From NCBI GenBank assembly GCA_017550315.1, contig JAFZPN010000061.1:1-37022 (forward strand): DNA of 37,022 bases. Reading direction: 5' to 3'. The stretch is from Clostridia bacterium (lineage in GTDB: Bacteria > Bacillota > Clostridia > Oscillospirales > CAG-272). A program made the position numbers and the translations under genes. Every line of letters begins with the position of its first letter. Position 1 is the stretch's first letter. Under the pieces are notes generated by a model. The model saw only the letters and a program-made list of their open reading frames with translations. It was not told the DNA's origin and did no database searches. This document shows, in pieces, positions 1 through 8,133 of this stretch.

Positions 1-4
1 AATA

Positions 5-27
5 TTCCTGTGCGTTCTGTACAGGAA
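5..27. repeat. Short inverted repeat upstream of the nagA promoter
   Basis: Perfect 7-bp arms (TTCCTGT at 5-11, ACAGGAA at 21-27) are separated by 9 bp. The repeat lies just upstream of the nagA -35 box. It could be an operator for nagA or the remains of a terminator of a gene left of the window; neither run of A or T beside it is long enough to decide. Confidence 0.4.
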
Positions 28-34
28 AAACGTC

Positions 35-63
35 TTGTAAACATGGCGGTTTTCTGTTATAAT
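35..63 (+). promoter_or_regulatory. Promoter of the nagA-metG-tatD block
   Basis: TTGTAA (35-40), a 17-bp spacer and TATAAT (58-63), with TGT just before the -10 (extended -10). Transcription would start near position 70, leaving a leader of about 49 nt before the nagA start. Confidence 0.75.
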
Positions 64-118
64 AATATAATAGTTGAGAAATGTGTTTCTCTCATCTCTC
101 CCCCGAAAGGAGCCCCTC

Positions 119-1279
119 ATGTTCACGCTCTTTCAGAACGGATATGTCTATACGACCGCGGAGCGAATGTTCCGCAAAGCGGATCTTCTCGCAAAGGACG
201 GCGTCATCGTCGATCCCGCCTATACCGGCCCTCTCCCGGACGGCTGCACGGTTGTCGACTGCACCGGCCGCTATCTCCTGCCCGGCATGGTGGACGTCCA
301 CACCCACGGACGCTCCGGATATGACTTCAACAACGTAGACGACGCGGCAGTCAAGGCCCTGCGCCGCTCCTATGCGAAAGCGGGGACCACCACGCTCATG
401 GCGACCCTCGCCTCCGCCACGATGGAATCGCTCGAAAACTCCATCGCGCATATCGGCAAAAACCGCGAACTGTCCGAAGGCATGGCGACCCTCGCCGGGA
501 TCCACCTCGAAGGCCGCTACCTCAACCCGAAGCGCAGAGGCGCCCATGCGACCGAACTGCTCTTCCCCCTCGACACGGCGGAATTTGAATCCCTGATGCG
601 CGACATGCTGCCCCTGCCGGTCCACGTCTCGTGCGCGGCGGAGCTCGAGGGCGGCGAGGCCTTCGTGAAGACGGCGATCCGCCTCGGCGCGACGGTCGGC
701 ATGGCGCACAGCGACGCGACCTGGGACGAGGCCATGCATGCCGTGGAATGGGGCGTCACCTCCTTTACCCACACCTTCAACGCGATGAAGCCCGTGCATC
801 ACCGCGAACCCGGCAACGCCATCGCCTCCCTGATGTGCGATACGGCGTGGACCGAGCTGATCTGCGACGGCGAGCACGTGCATCCGGCGATGATCGCGCT
901 CACCTCCCGCGCCAAGCCCATGGGCAAGCTGGTCCTCATCACGGACTCGATGGAAGCGGCGGCCATGCCCGACGGCGAATACGGCATCGCGGGGCTCCCG
1001 GTCATCGTGAAGAACGGCCGGGCGGTCAACTCCGACGGCGCACTCGCGGGCAGCACCCTCGATCTCTTCCGCGGCCTGACCAATTTCATGAAGTTCACGG
1101 GCAGAACCCTCGAGGACGCCCTTCCCTGCGCGACGGCCAATCCCGCCGAGATGGTGGGCATCGCCGACACCTGCGGATCCCTTGCCGCCGGACGCCGCGC
1201 CGACATCGTCATGATCACGGACAAGAACGCGCCCGCGATCGAATCGGTGTGGGTCTTGGGAAAGAAAATCGAACGATAA
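119..1279 (+). CDS. nagA: N-acetylglucosamine-6-phosphate deacetylase
   Basis: Cytoplasmic amidohydrolase of 386 aa that removes acetate from GlcNAc-6-phosphate in amino-sugar and peptidoglycan recycling. Visible motifs are the metal site GMVDVHTHG (H61, H63), the metal-binding Glu in GIHLEGRY (E131), AHSDA (H197), THTFNAM (H218), CDGEHVHP, the catalytic Asp in LITDSM (D276) and a late LAGSTLD. The residue after HLEG is Arg where well-studied enzymes have Pro, which suggests a clostridial subfamily. The start at 119 is chosen over an upstream in-frame ATG at 74 because GAAAGGAG sits 7 nt before it and the upstream extension would lie almost on the transcription start. No nagB or PTS gene is adjacent; metG follows after 74 nt. 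Family assignment is firm; substrate preference is inferred. Confidence 0.93.
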   Translation: MFTLFQNGYVYTTAERMFRKADLLAKDGVIVDPAYTGPLPDGCTVVDCTGRYLLPGMVDVHTHGRSGYDFNNVDDAAVKALRRSYAKAGTTTLMATLASATMESLENSIAHIGKNRELSEGMATLAGIHLEGRYLNPKRRGAHATELLFPLDTAEFESLMRDMLPLPVHVSCAAELEGGEAFVKTAIRLGATVGMAHSDATWDEAMHAVEWGVTSFTHTFNAMKPVHHREPGNAIASLMCDTAWTELICDGEHVHPAMIALTSRAKPMGKLVLITDSMEAAAMPDGEYGIAGLPVIVKNGRAVNSDGALAGSTLDLFRGLTNFMKFTGRTLEDALPCATANPAEMVGIADTCGSLAAGRRADIVMITDKNAPAIESVWVLGKKIER

Positions 1280-1353
1280 ACGAAAGCAGAAAACGACAAT
1301 GCGAAGGGCGGAACGGGTTTCGTTCTCCCCTCCGCTCCCTAACGGAGATATCC

Positions 1354-3309
1354 ATGAAAAAGACTTTTTATATCACCACCGCCATCGCGTATGCGTCCTA
1401 TAAGCCGCACATCGGCAACACCTACGACATCATCGCGGCGGACGCCATCGCGCGGTACAAACGCCTCCGCGGCTACGACGTGCATTTCGTCACCGGCTCC
1501 GACGAGCACGGGCAGAAGATCGAGAACAAGGCGAAGGAAGCCGGCCTCACCCCGAAGGAATACGTCGACCGCTACGCCGCCTCGATCAAAGCCGTCTGGG
1601 ACCGCATGAACGCCTCCTATGACCGCTTCATACGCACGACGGACGCCGATCACGAGCGCAACGTCGCCCACATTTTTGAGAAAATGCTCGCGAAGGGCGA
1701 CATCTACAAGGGCTACTACGAGGACTGGTACTGCATCCCCTGCGAATCCTTCTTCACCGAGACCCAGCTCGTGAACGGCAAGTGCCCCGACTGCGGGCGC
1801 GAAGTCCAGCGCATGAAGGAAGAGTGCTACTTCTTCAAGATGAGCAAGTACGTCGACCGCCTGATGCAGTATTACGAGGAGAACCCCGACTTCATCACGC
1901 CGGAGAGCCTCAAGCGCGAGATGGTCAACAACTTCATCAAGCCCGGCCTGCAGGATCTCTGCGTCTCCCGGACGTCCTTCAAGTGGGGCATTCCGGTCGA
2001 AAGCGACCCGAAGCACGTGGTCTATGTCTGGCTCGACGCGCTGACGAACTATATCTCCGCACTCGGCTATGACGCGGGCGAGGAGGAACAGCCGGAGCTC
2101 TTCAACAAATACTGGCCCTGCGACGTGCACGTCATCGGCAAGGACATCATGCGCTTCCACTCGATCTACTGGCCGATCTTCCTGATGTCGCTCGACGTTC
2201 CCCTCCCGAAGAAGGTATTCGGGCATCCGTGGTTCAATTTCGGCGCGGACAAGATGTCGAAATCCCGCGGCAACGTGATCTACGCGGACGAGCTCGCGGA
2301 CCGGTTCTCGGTCGACGGCGTGCGCTACTACTGCCTCGCCGAGATGCCCTATGGCACCGACGGCTCGATCACCTACGAATCGGTGATCTCCCGCTACAAC
2401 ACGGACCTCGCGAATAACCTCGGCAACCTCGTCTCCCGCACCGTCGCGATGACGAAGAAGTACTTCGACGGCGTGATCCCCGCCCCGGCCGGCGAGGAAG
2501 GAACGGACGCCGAACTGAAGGACGCGGTCCTCGCGGCGGCGAAATCCTTCACGGAGAACATGGACGCCTTCCATCTCGCCGACGCCTGCGCGGACGTCTT
2601 CACGATGCTGCGCCGCGCCAACAAATATATCGATGAAACGGCTCCGTGGGTCCTCGCGAAATCCGAGGAATCGAAGGCCCGCCTCGGCACGGTCCTCTAC
2701 AACCTGCTCGAGACGATCCGGGCAGGCGCGGTGATGCTCTCCGCCCTGATCCCGTCGACCGCCGACGCGATCTTCTCCCAGATCGGCTCCGACGCGCGGG
2801 ATTACGATTCGATCTTCTCCTTCGGCGCGCTCGTGCCCGGCAGGATGACCGGCGAGGCGTCCCCGCTCTTCGCGCGCATCGACGAAAAGAAGATGATGGC
2901 AGAGATCGAAGCGGAGCAGGAGGCGAAAGTCAAGGCTGCACAGGCTGCCGCCAAAGCCGCCGAGAAGCCCGAAAAGCCCGAGGGTGTGGCCCAGATCGGG
3001 ATCGACGATTTCATGGCGGTCGAGCTGCGGACGGCGCAGGTCAAGGCCTGCGAAAAGGTCCCGCGCGCGAAGAAGCTGCTCAAGCTGACCCTCGATCTCG
3101 GCTACGAGGAGCGTACCGTGGTCTCCGGCATCGCGAAGTTCTATGAGCCAGAAGATCTTATCGGGAAAAAGCTCATCGTCGTCGCCAACCTCAAGCCCGC
3201 GGTCCTCTGCGGTATCGAATCGAACGGCATGATCCTCGCCTCAGGCGAAGAACAGGTCCGCGTGGTCTTCCTCGATCCCGAGGCGCCGCTCGGGGAGAGA
3301 GTGCGGTAA
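1354..3309 (+). CDS. metG: Methionyl-tRNA synthetase with C-terminal tRNA-binding domain
   Basis: Class I aminoacyl-tRNA synthetase of 651 aa that charges tRNA-Met. The HIGN signature is near residues 19-22, a four-cysteine zinc knuckle is at C127, C130, C144 and C147, KMSKS is at 300-304, the anticodon-binding helices follow, and an EMAP/Arc1p-like tRNA-binding domain fills roughly the last 110 residues. This is the length and order of the Bacillus-type dimeric enzyme. The start at 1354 has GGAG 6 nt upstream. The reading frame stays open far into nagA, but that extension has no homology and is a GC-rich artefact. A small GAACG/CGTTC stem (1311-1325) lies in the gap after nagA; no T-box leader is seen. 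The stop codon overlaps the next start (TAATG), so tatD is probably translationally coupled, as in the metS-yabD pair of Bacillus. Confidence 0.97.
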   Translation: MKKTFYITTAIAYASYKPHIGNTYDIIAADAIARYKRLRGYDVHFVTGSDEHGQKIENKAKEAGLTPKEYVDRYAASIKAVWDRMNASYDRFIRTTDADHERNVAHIFEKMLAKGDIYKGYYEDWYCIPCESFFTETQLVNGKCPDCGREVQRMKEECYFFKMSKYVDRLMQYYEENPDFITPESLKREMVNNFIKPGLQDLCVSRTSFKWGIPVESDPKHVVYVWLDALTNYISALGYDAGEEEQPELFNKYWPCDVHVIGKDIMRFHSIYWPIFLMSLDVPLPKKVFGHPWFNFGADKMSKSRGNVIYADELADRFSVDGVRYYCLAEMPYGTDGSITYESVISRYNTDLANNLGNLVSRTVAMTKKYFDGVIPAPAGEEGTDAELKDAVLAAAKSFTENMDAFHLADACADVFTMLRRANKYIDETAPWVLAKSEESKARLGTVLYNLLETIRAGAVMLSALIPSTADAIFSQIGSDARDYDSIFSFGALVPGRMTGEASPLFARIDEKKMMAEIEAEQEAKVKAAQAAAKAAEKPEKPEGVAQIGIDDFMAVELRTAQVKACEKVPRAKKLLKLTLDLGYEERTVVSGIAKFYEPEDLIGKKLIVVANLKPAVLCGIESNGMILASGEEQVRVVFLDPEAPLGERVR

Positions 3310-4109
3310 TGCGCCTCTTCGATTCCCACGCCCACTACAACGACCGCCGCTTCGAGGAAGAATTCGACGGCGGCGGACGCGGGGCACTCTGCAAAGCCCA
3401 CTCTCTGGGGGTGAATCGGTTCTGCAACGTCGGCTCGTCCGTGTGCACCTCCGAGGAATCCATCCGGCTGGCGGAGGAATTCGACTTTGTCGTCGCCGCC
3501 GTCGGGATCCACCCCTCGGACGCACAGGAAATCCCGGCGTCGGAGGTGGACGGGGCCCTTGCGCGCATCGAAGAAATGACGAAGCACGAGCGGGTCCGCG
3601 CCGTCGGGGAGATCGGGTTCGACTACCACTGGGAACCCGTCGACCGAGCGTGTCAGCGGTATTTCTTCGAGGCACAGCTCGAGATCGCGCGGCGGGCGTC
3701 CCTGCCCGTCATCATCCATTCCCGCGACGCGGCGGGCGATACCTTCGACATGATCGCCGCGCACCGGGAGAACACGGGCGTGCTGCACAGCTATTCCGGT
3801 CATGCGGAAGGCGTACGGCAGTACAACCGCATGGGATGGTACGTCTCCTTCTCCGGCCCGGTGACCTACAAGAGCGCCGCCAAGGTGAAGGAATCCGCCG
3901 CGGCTGCCGACGAGGACATGCTGCTCATCGAGACCGACTGCCCCTATCTGCCTCCGGTCCCGCACCGGGGGGAGATCAACTACTCCGGTTATCTGATCCA
4001 CACGTGCGAGGCCGTCGCCGCCCTCCGGGGAATGACGGCGGAAGAGGCTGCGGAGAAAACCTACGTCAACGCCTGCCGCTTCTTCGGCCTCGACGATCGG
4101 AAAGAATGA
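3309..4109 (+). CDS. tatD: TatD-family metal-dependent hydrolase (DNase)
   Basis: A 266-residue TIM-barrel metallohydrolase. It shows the family metal ligands in DSHAHYN at the N terminus, GEIGFDYHW (Glu ligand), IHSRDA, LHSYSG and ETDCPYLPP (catalytic Asp). TatD/YabD proteins act as 3'-5' exonucleases or DNA-repair nucleases in the cytoplasm; a D-aminoacyl-tRNA or other role cannot be excluded. Its ATG overlaps the metG stop by one base. The gene is followed after 46 nt by a radical SAM gene of the family named for its linkage to TatD, which makes this a metG-tatD-rSAM unit rather than the metG-tatD-rnmV-ksgA order of many Firmicutes. Confidence 0.92.
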   Translation: MRLFDSHAHYNDRRFEEEFDGGGRGALCKAHSLGVNRFCNVGSSVCTSEESIRLAEEFDFVVAAVGIHPSDAQEIPASEVDGALARIEEMTKHERVRAVGEIGFDYHWEPVDRACQRYFFEAQLEIARRASLPVIIHSRDAAGDTFDMIAAHRENTGVLHSYSGHAEGVRQYNRMGWYVSFSGPVTYKSAAKVKESAAAADEDMLLIETDCPYLPPVPHRGEINYSGYLIHTCEAVAALRGMTAEEAAEKTYVNACRFFGLDDRKE

Positions 4110-4155
4110 CAAACATCTCCGTGCTCCGGCGCGGAAAACGGGAGGAATATCCGCC

Positions 4156-4758
4156 ATGAACATCACCTATACCATCAAGAACAGTCTGTACGTGAATCTC
4201 ACGAACCACTGTACGAATCACTGCGCCTTCTGCGTGCGGGACATCGCGTCGGGAGGTCCCTACCCCGACCTGTGGCTCGAGAGAGATCCCACCGTCGACG
4301 AGGTGATCGCCGATTTCTCCTCCTACAACAGCCTCAACAAATTCAGCGAGATCGTCTTCTGCGGCTACGGCGAACCGACCTGCCGCCTCTACGACATGCT
4401 CGAGATCTGCAAGAAGCTCCGCGAGATGACCGCGACGCCCATCCGGGTGAACACCAACGGCCACGCTTCCCTGATCCTCGGAGAGGACACGCCGCCGCTC
4501 TTCAAGGGCCTCGTGGACTGCGTCTCCGTGAGCCTGAACGCCGCCGATCCGATCACGTACAACCGCATCTGCCGCCCGCGCTTCGGGGAGGACGCCTTCC
4601 CCGCCGTGGTGCGCTTCGCCCGCGAGGTCGTCCGCTACGTCCCGACGGTGATCCTGACGGTCGTCCGCGGCACGATCCCGGAAGAGGACATCGAGCGCTG
4701 CGCGAAAATCGCCGAGGACATCGGAGCGAAATTCCGCGTACGGGAATACATCGGATGA
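4156..4758 (+). CDS. TatD-family-associated radical SAM protein
   Basis: A compact 200-residue radical SAM protein. The [4Fe-4S]/SAM motif CX3CX2C is at C19, C23 and C26 (in NHCTNHCAFC), followed by the glycine-rich region FCGYGEPT near residues 75-83 and a barrel ending at residue 200 with no auxiliary cluster domain. The N-terminal YTIKNSLYVNLTNHC style is what I recall for the family linked to tatD (TIGR04038), whose reaction is unknown. The start at 4156 has GGGAGGAA upstream. It lies directly after tatD and should be co-transcribed. It is about the minimum size for a radical SAM core, so it may depend on a partner or act on a nucleic acid or small molecule. Confidence 0.88.
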   Translation: MNITYTIKNSLYVNLTNHCTNHCAFCVRDIASGGPYPDLWLERDPTVDEVIADFSSYNSLNKFSEIVFCGYGEPTCRLYDMLEICKKLREMTATPIRVNTNGHASLILGEDTPPLFKGLVDCVSVSLNAADPITYNRICRPRFGEDAFPAVVRFAREVVRYVPTVILTVVRGTIPEEDIERCAKIAEDIGAKFRVREYIG

Positions 4759-4766
4759 TTTATGAA

Positions 4767-4943
4767 GTGAATAGTGAAGAGTGAAGAGTGAATAGTTGAG
4801 GAAGAAATCCGTAAACGGATTTCAAAAAAGAATCAAACGGCTGAGCAGCGGTATATTCGATACTGCTGCACAACCGTTTTTCTTTCGGAAACCGGAGGTT
4901 TCCTTCCTCAACTCTTCACTTTTCTCTTCTCTCTCTTCTCTCA
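4767..4943. repeat. Inverted repeat element with 7-bp periodicity
   Basis: The left end is a run of heptamers (GTGAATA, GTGAAGA, GTGAAGA, GTGAATA, GTTGAGG; 4767-4801). The right end, read on the other strand, begins GTGAGAG and converges on an arm matching the left one at 17 of 18 positions (4787-4804 against the strand complementary to about 4903-4920). Three hairpins lie between: 4804-4823 (8-bp perfect stem, TAAA loop), the terminator at 4835-4882, and 4887-4903 (7-bp stem). The right end includes the tmcAL stop codon. It looks like a small non-coding repeat element inserted between convergent genes. Confidence 0.6.
4835..4882. terminator. Bidirectional terminator between the radical SAM gene and tmcAL
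   Basis: The stem AAACGG/CCGTTT (4835-4840, 4873-4878) encloses a second stem AGCAGCGGTAT/ATACTGCTG around an ATTCG loop. A T run follows on the plus strand and a run of six A precedes it, so it can end transcription in both directions. It fits the convergent genes on either side. Confidence 0.75.
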
Positions 4944-6044
4944 CTCCACATACGGCCCCGCCCTCATGAACGCCCCCGCCTCCCGGGAGGTCAGCGTCGC
5001 CCACAGCTCGTCGGCGCGGTTGTTCAGGGCATACTGCCGCTTCGCGCGCTCATCGAGAGGAGCGGTGTCCGCCGGACGGACGAGCACGGGGAATGCCTCG
5101 CGGCGGGCACGAGCGAGGATCTCCCGGCCGCGCTCGTTTGCCGCCAGCAGGACGGTGAAGGCGGGCGTCTCCCCTTCCTTCCCCGCGCCGAGGAGTGAAA
5201 AGAGCAGCTCACGGCGCATCCGGGCGGCGGTGTATTTCTTCGTGGGCAGGCGCGCGGCGAATTCTTCCAGTGTCACGGACGTCCGCGCGATCTTCTCGGC
5301 ATACCGGAGCAGATCGCTGTCCTCCTCCGCCGAAAGATACAGCCGGGCGTGCCAAAAGAGGAGCTCTTCGTATTTCGCAGCGGGACAGGCGACGGCTCCC
5401 CGATAGAGCTCCTGTGCCTCCTCCGCCGTCATCGCGAGGGCGTCCTCCGCGCCGCCTTCCCGGAAGAGGCGCCGGATTTCGGAGGACGAAAGAACGCCCG
5501 TCATGCGGCGCACGGGGCGGAAGTCCCGGATCCCCGCCGCCCTGCCCGCGCGGATGTATTCGATGCCGAGCCGATCGTTTCCGCCGCCGAGGACGATCCC
5601 CTCTTCCGCAAGCACAGCCTCGAAGAGCGATCCGCTTCCCCCGCCACGGCGTTCTGCCTCGATCCGGCGCATCCGGTCCGAGAATTCCGCCGATCCCCGG
5701 AAATCCGCGGCGCGCGTGAGCAGGACGGGATCTCCGGACTCCGAGCCGAAGGTCATCGAATCCGCGCCGAGGACTCCGGCGATCGCGCATCCGCCCCGCG
5801 CAAAATCCTCGGCGCCGGACGCGCTCCACGGATACGGCAGCTCGACGACGAGATCCGCGCCGCAGAGGATCGCCGCCTTCGCACGGACATACTTGTCGTA
5901 CAGCGCCGGGACAGCGCGCTCGGTGAAATGCCCGCTCATCACGCACAGCACGGCATCCCCGCCGGCCTTCGCGATGCGCAGAAGATGACGGTGGCCGGGG
6001 TGGATTGGATTGAATTCACAAATGACAGCGGTTGTCGCGCACAT
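4941..6044 (-). CDS. tmcAL: tRNA(Met) cytidine acetate ligase (TmcAL-type nucleotidyltransferase)
   Basis: A 367-residue cytoplasmic protein of the COG1323 family, which uses acetate and ATP to make N4-acetylcytidine at the wobble position of elongator tRNA-Met. The nucleotidyltransferase HIGH-like motif is FNPIHPGH at residues 11-18, followed by MSGHFTER and DKYVRAKAAI, which are typical of the family, and a DFR..RRM region around residue 180. The start at 6044 is fixed by AGGAAGG 10 nt upstream and by the conserved N terminus beginning AVICEFN. Longer in-frame extensions reach into ackA and are spurious. It diverges from ackA, whose product also handles acetate; that link is only suggestive. 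The stop codon falls inside the right arm of the repeat element. Confidence 0.88.
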   Translation of the reverse strand: MCATTAVICEFNPIHPGHRHLLRIAKAGGDAVLCVMSGHFTERAVPALYDKYVRAKAAILCGADLVVELPYPWSASGAEDFARGGCAIAGVLGADSMTFGSESGDPVLLTRAADFRGSAEFSDRMRRIEAERRGGGSGSLFEAVLAEEGIVLGGGNDRLGIEYIRAGRAAGIRDFRPVRRMTGVLSSSEIRRLFREGGAEDALAMTAEEAQELYRGAVACPAAKYEELLFWHARLYLSAEEDSDLLRYAEKIARTSVTLEEFAARLPTKKYTAARMRRELLFSLLGAGKEGETPAFTVLLAANERGREILARARREAFPVLVRPADTAPLDERAKRQYALNNRADELWATLTSREAGAFMRAGPYVE

Positions 6045-6074
6045 AATTTTATTCCTTCCTCCAAAGCGAGAGGC

Positions 6075-6103
6075 TTGTTTTTTTCTCCGTTTTCCTATAT
6101 AAT
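6075..6103 (+). promoter_or_regulatory. ackA promoter
   Basis: TTGTTT (6075-6080), a 17-bp spacer and TATAAT (6098-6103). The predicted start is near 6110, 56 nt before the ackA ATG. Its -10 overlaps the -10 of the leftward tmcAL promoter. Confidence 0.72.
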
Positions 6104-6130
6104 TATAAATAGTGTTGTCTGAACTGTCAA
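6102..6130 (-). promoter_or_regulatory. tmcAL promoter, perfect consensus
   Basis: Read leftward: TTGACA (6130-6125), exactly 17 bp, TATAAT (6107-6102). It is a full consensus sigma-A promoter with a predicted start near 6095 and a leader of about 50 nt. The -10 lies in the palindrome TATAATTATA (6098-6107), shared with the ackA promoter. Confidence 0.8.
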
Positions 6131-6165
6131 GAACAAACCAATCTTTTCCGGAGGAAATTCCCAAG

Positions 6166-7380
6166 ATGAAAGTTTTAGTTGTCAACGCCGGCTCCTCTTC
6201 CCTGAAGTACCAGCTCTTCGACACCGCCACCGAATCCGTCCTCGCGAAGGGTATCTGCGAGCGCATCGGCATCGACGGCCGCATCGAGCACCGCAAGGGA
6301 GAAAACGGCGAAAAGCTGAAGGTCGAGATCCCGATGGCAGACCATGCCGTCGCGACCGAAGTCGTCATCAAGTACCTGACCGATCCCGAAGTCGGCGTCA
6401 TCTCCGACATGAACGAGATCGAGGGCGTCGGCCACCGTATCGTTCACGGCGGTCCCTACTTCTTCGAGTCCGTCCTTCTGAGCGACGAAGTGCTCGAAAA
6501 GCTCGAGCTCTGCCGCGACTTCGCGCCGCTGCACACCGGCCCGCACATCATGGGCATCAAGGGCTGCCTCGCCGTCATGCCCGACAAGCCGCAGGTCCTC
6601 GTCTTCGACACCGCGTTCCATCAGACCATGCCCCCGCAGGCCTATATGTACGGCATTTCCTGGGACATGTACGAGAAGTATCACATCCGCCGCTACGGCG
6701 CGCACGGCACGTCTCACCGCTTCGTCGCCCGTGAGATGGCGAAGCTCCTTGACAAGCCTCTCGAAGAGACCAAGATCGTGACCTGTCACATCGGCAACGG
6801 CGCGTCCATCTCCGCGGTGAAGGGCGGCAAGTGCATCGACACGTCCATGGGCTTCACGCCCCTCGACGGCGTCATCATGGGCACCCGCTGCGGCTCCATC
6901 GACCCGGCGATCGTCCCCTATATCATGGAGAAGGAAGGCTACACGCCCGCTGAAATGAGCGAGTATATGAACAAGAAGTGCGGCTTCCTCGGCATCTCCG
7001 GCATCTCCTCCGACTCCCGCGACATCGAGGCCGCGATCCTCGAAGGCAATGAGCGCGCATATATCGCCGCCTCCACGCTGGCCTACCAGTGCAAGAAGTT
7101 CATCGGCTCCTATGCGGCCGCGATGAACGGCCTGGACGCGGTGGTCTGGACGGCGGGCATGGGCGAGAACAACCCCGAGCTCCGCGACCGCGCCTGCGCC
7201 GACATGGAATACTACGGGATCAAGATCGACCGCGAGCTGAACGCGAAGACGCATCACCAGCCGCACACAGTGGAGCTCTCCACGCCGGACTCCAAGGTCA
7301 AGGTCTATGTCCTGCCCACGAACGAAGAGCTGATGATCGCCTCCGACACGGAAGAGATCGTCAACAGCCTCAAGAAATAA
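6166..7380 (+). CDS. ackA: Acetate kinase
   Basis: A 404-residue ASKHA-fold kinase converting acetyl phosphate and ADP to acetate and ATP, the main substrate-level ATP step of fermentative clostridia. The N-terminal phosphate loop VLVVNAGSSSLKY, GHRIVHGG, VFDTAFHQTMP (catalytic Asp), HIGNGAS, GTRCGSIDP (Arg) and the C-terminal NEELMIA (Glu) are all present. Length is standard. The start at 6166 has GGAGGAAA 8 nt upstream; the track-length extension to 6112 would overlap the promoter. No pta gene is next to it, so acetyl phosphate must come from a phosphotransacetylase encoded elsewhere. It has its own promoter and terminator and is monocistronic. Confidence 0.97.
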   Translation: MKVLVVNAGSSSLKYQLFDTATESVLAKGICERIGIDGRIEHRKGENGEKLKVEIPMADHAVATEVVIKYLTDPEVGVISDMNEIEGVGHRIVHGGPYFFESVLLSDEVLEKLELCRDFAPLHTGPHIMGIKGCLAVMPDKPQVLVFDTAFHQTMPPQAYMYGISWDMYEKYHIRRYGAHGTSHRFVAREMAKLLDKPLEETKIVTCHIGNGASISAVKGGKCIDTSMGFTPLDGVIMGTRCGSIDPAIVPYIMEKEGYTPAEMSEYMNKKCGFLGISGISSDSRDIEAAILEGNERAYIAASTLAYQCKKFIGSYAAAMNGLDAVVWTAGMGENNPELRDRACADMEYYGIKIDRELNAKTHHQPHTVELSTPDSKVKVYVLPTNEELMIASDTEEIVNSLKK

Positions 7381-7400
7381 GCATCCGCGAAAATGAAAAG

Positions 7401-7429
7401 CCTGCCGTCGAAAATGCGGCAGGTTTTTT
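7401..7429. terminator. ackA terminator (probably shared with the ECF operon)
   Basis: The stem CCTGCCG (7401-7407)/CGGCAGG (7417-7423) is followed by six T. On the opposite strand the stem is followed by CTTTTCATTTT, so it may also stop the leftward ECF operon that ends at 7447. Confidence 0.88.
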
Positions 7430-7446
7430 GCGTCCGGACAGCCTTT

Positions 7447-8133
7447 TCACACCCCGTATTTCACCCGGACCCGCTCGAGCTTTTCGCCGATGGGCTTCGC
7501 GAGGAACCAGAGGAAGAGAATATTCGACACGGAATACATGATCGTGTGCGGGACGGCGGCGGCAACGGCAGAGACCCACAGGGCGGGCGAGAAGGTCCCG
7601 TTGTACCAGAGCACCGTCCAGATGTCCATGACAAACGAGAAGAACACCCCGGAGAGCAGCCCGTAGATCAGGAGAAATACCTTGCTCCGCTTGAGAGGTC
7701 CCGCGAGATAGCCCGCGACAAGGCCGATCAGCCCCCACGCGAGCATCTGAAACGGCGTCCACGGACCCTGCCCGAAATAGAAATTCGACAAGAGCGCGGA
7801 CATCGCCCCGACGAGAAAGCCCGATTCACTCCCGAGGTACATCGCCGTCAGGATCGTCAGAGCCGCGATCGGCTTGAAAACGGGGATCAGCCGCCCGACG
7901 ATCGAGAGCGCGGTCATCACGGAGACGATCACCAGACGCCGCGCGCCGATCTGCTTCCGGTCGAATCCCGCCGCGAACAAAAGCAGCGCGAGCACCGCCA
8001 CCCCGAAGGAGACGATCAGGTGCCGCTTTTCGTCGAACACCAGCGCGCCGAGCAGCACGAGCCCCGGCACCGCGAGATACGGGATCGCCACCCGCAGGAG
8101 CCGCCGGAGATTCTCATTCCGAATGAAGATCAT
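7447..8133 (-). CDS. ECF transporter substrate-binding S component
   Basis: A 228-residue integral membrane protein with about six predicted helices, starting with a short cytoplasmic tail and a first hairpin around residues 15-55. The region SAMSALLSNFYFGQG-PWTPFQMLAWG-like (conserved FGQGPWTP) and the glycine-rich helices match S components of energy-coupling-factor importers in clostridia. The S protein binds the vitamin and topples in the membrane when docked to the T protein. The start at 8133 forms an ATGA overlap with the stop of the ATPase gene, so the two are coupled. Gene order S-A-T in a dedicated cassette resembles the predicted cobalamin-related cbrTUV type, but the substrate cannot be read from sequence alone. 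It is the last gene of the five-gene leftward operon. Confidence 0.85.
   Translation of the reverse strand: MIFIRNENLRRLLRVAIPYLAVPGLVLLGALVFDEKRHLIVSFGVAVLALLLFAAGFDRKQIGARRLVIVSVMTALSIVGRLIPVFKPIAALTILTAMYLGSESGFLVGAMSALLSNFYFGQGPWTPFQMLAWGLIGLVAGYLAGPLKRSKVFLLIYGLLSGVFFSFVMDIWTVLWYNGTFSPALWVSAVAAAVPHTIMYSVSNILFLWFLAKPIGEKLERVRVKYGV

Noticed and set aside
631..1353. Upstream extension of the metG frame through nagA
   Set aside because: The added residues are Arg/Gly/His-rich with no conserved sequence, and they lie in a frame already used by nagA. The synthetase starts naturally at 1354 with its own ribosome site.
4822..5004. A 60-codon minus-strand frame over the repeat element
   Set aside because: It reads through the terminator hairpins and the tmcAL end and is Glu/Lys repeat sequence generated by the heptamers.
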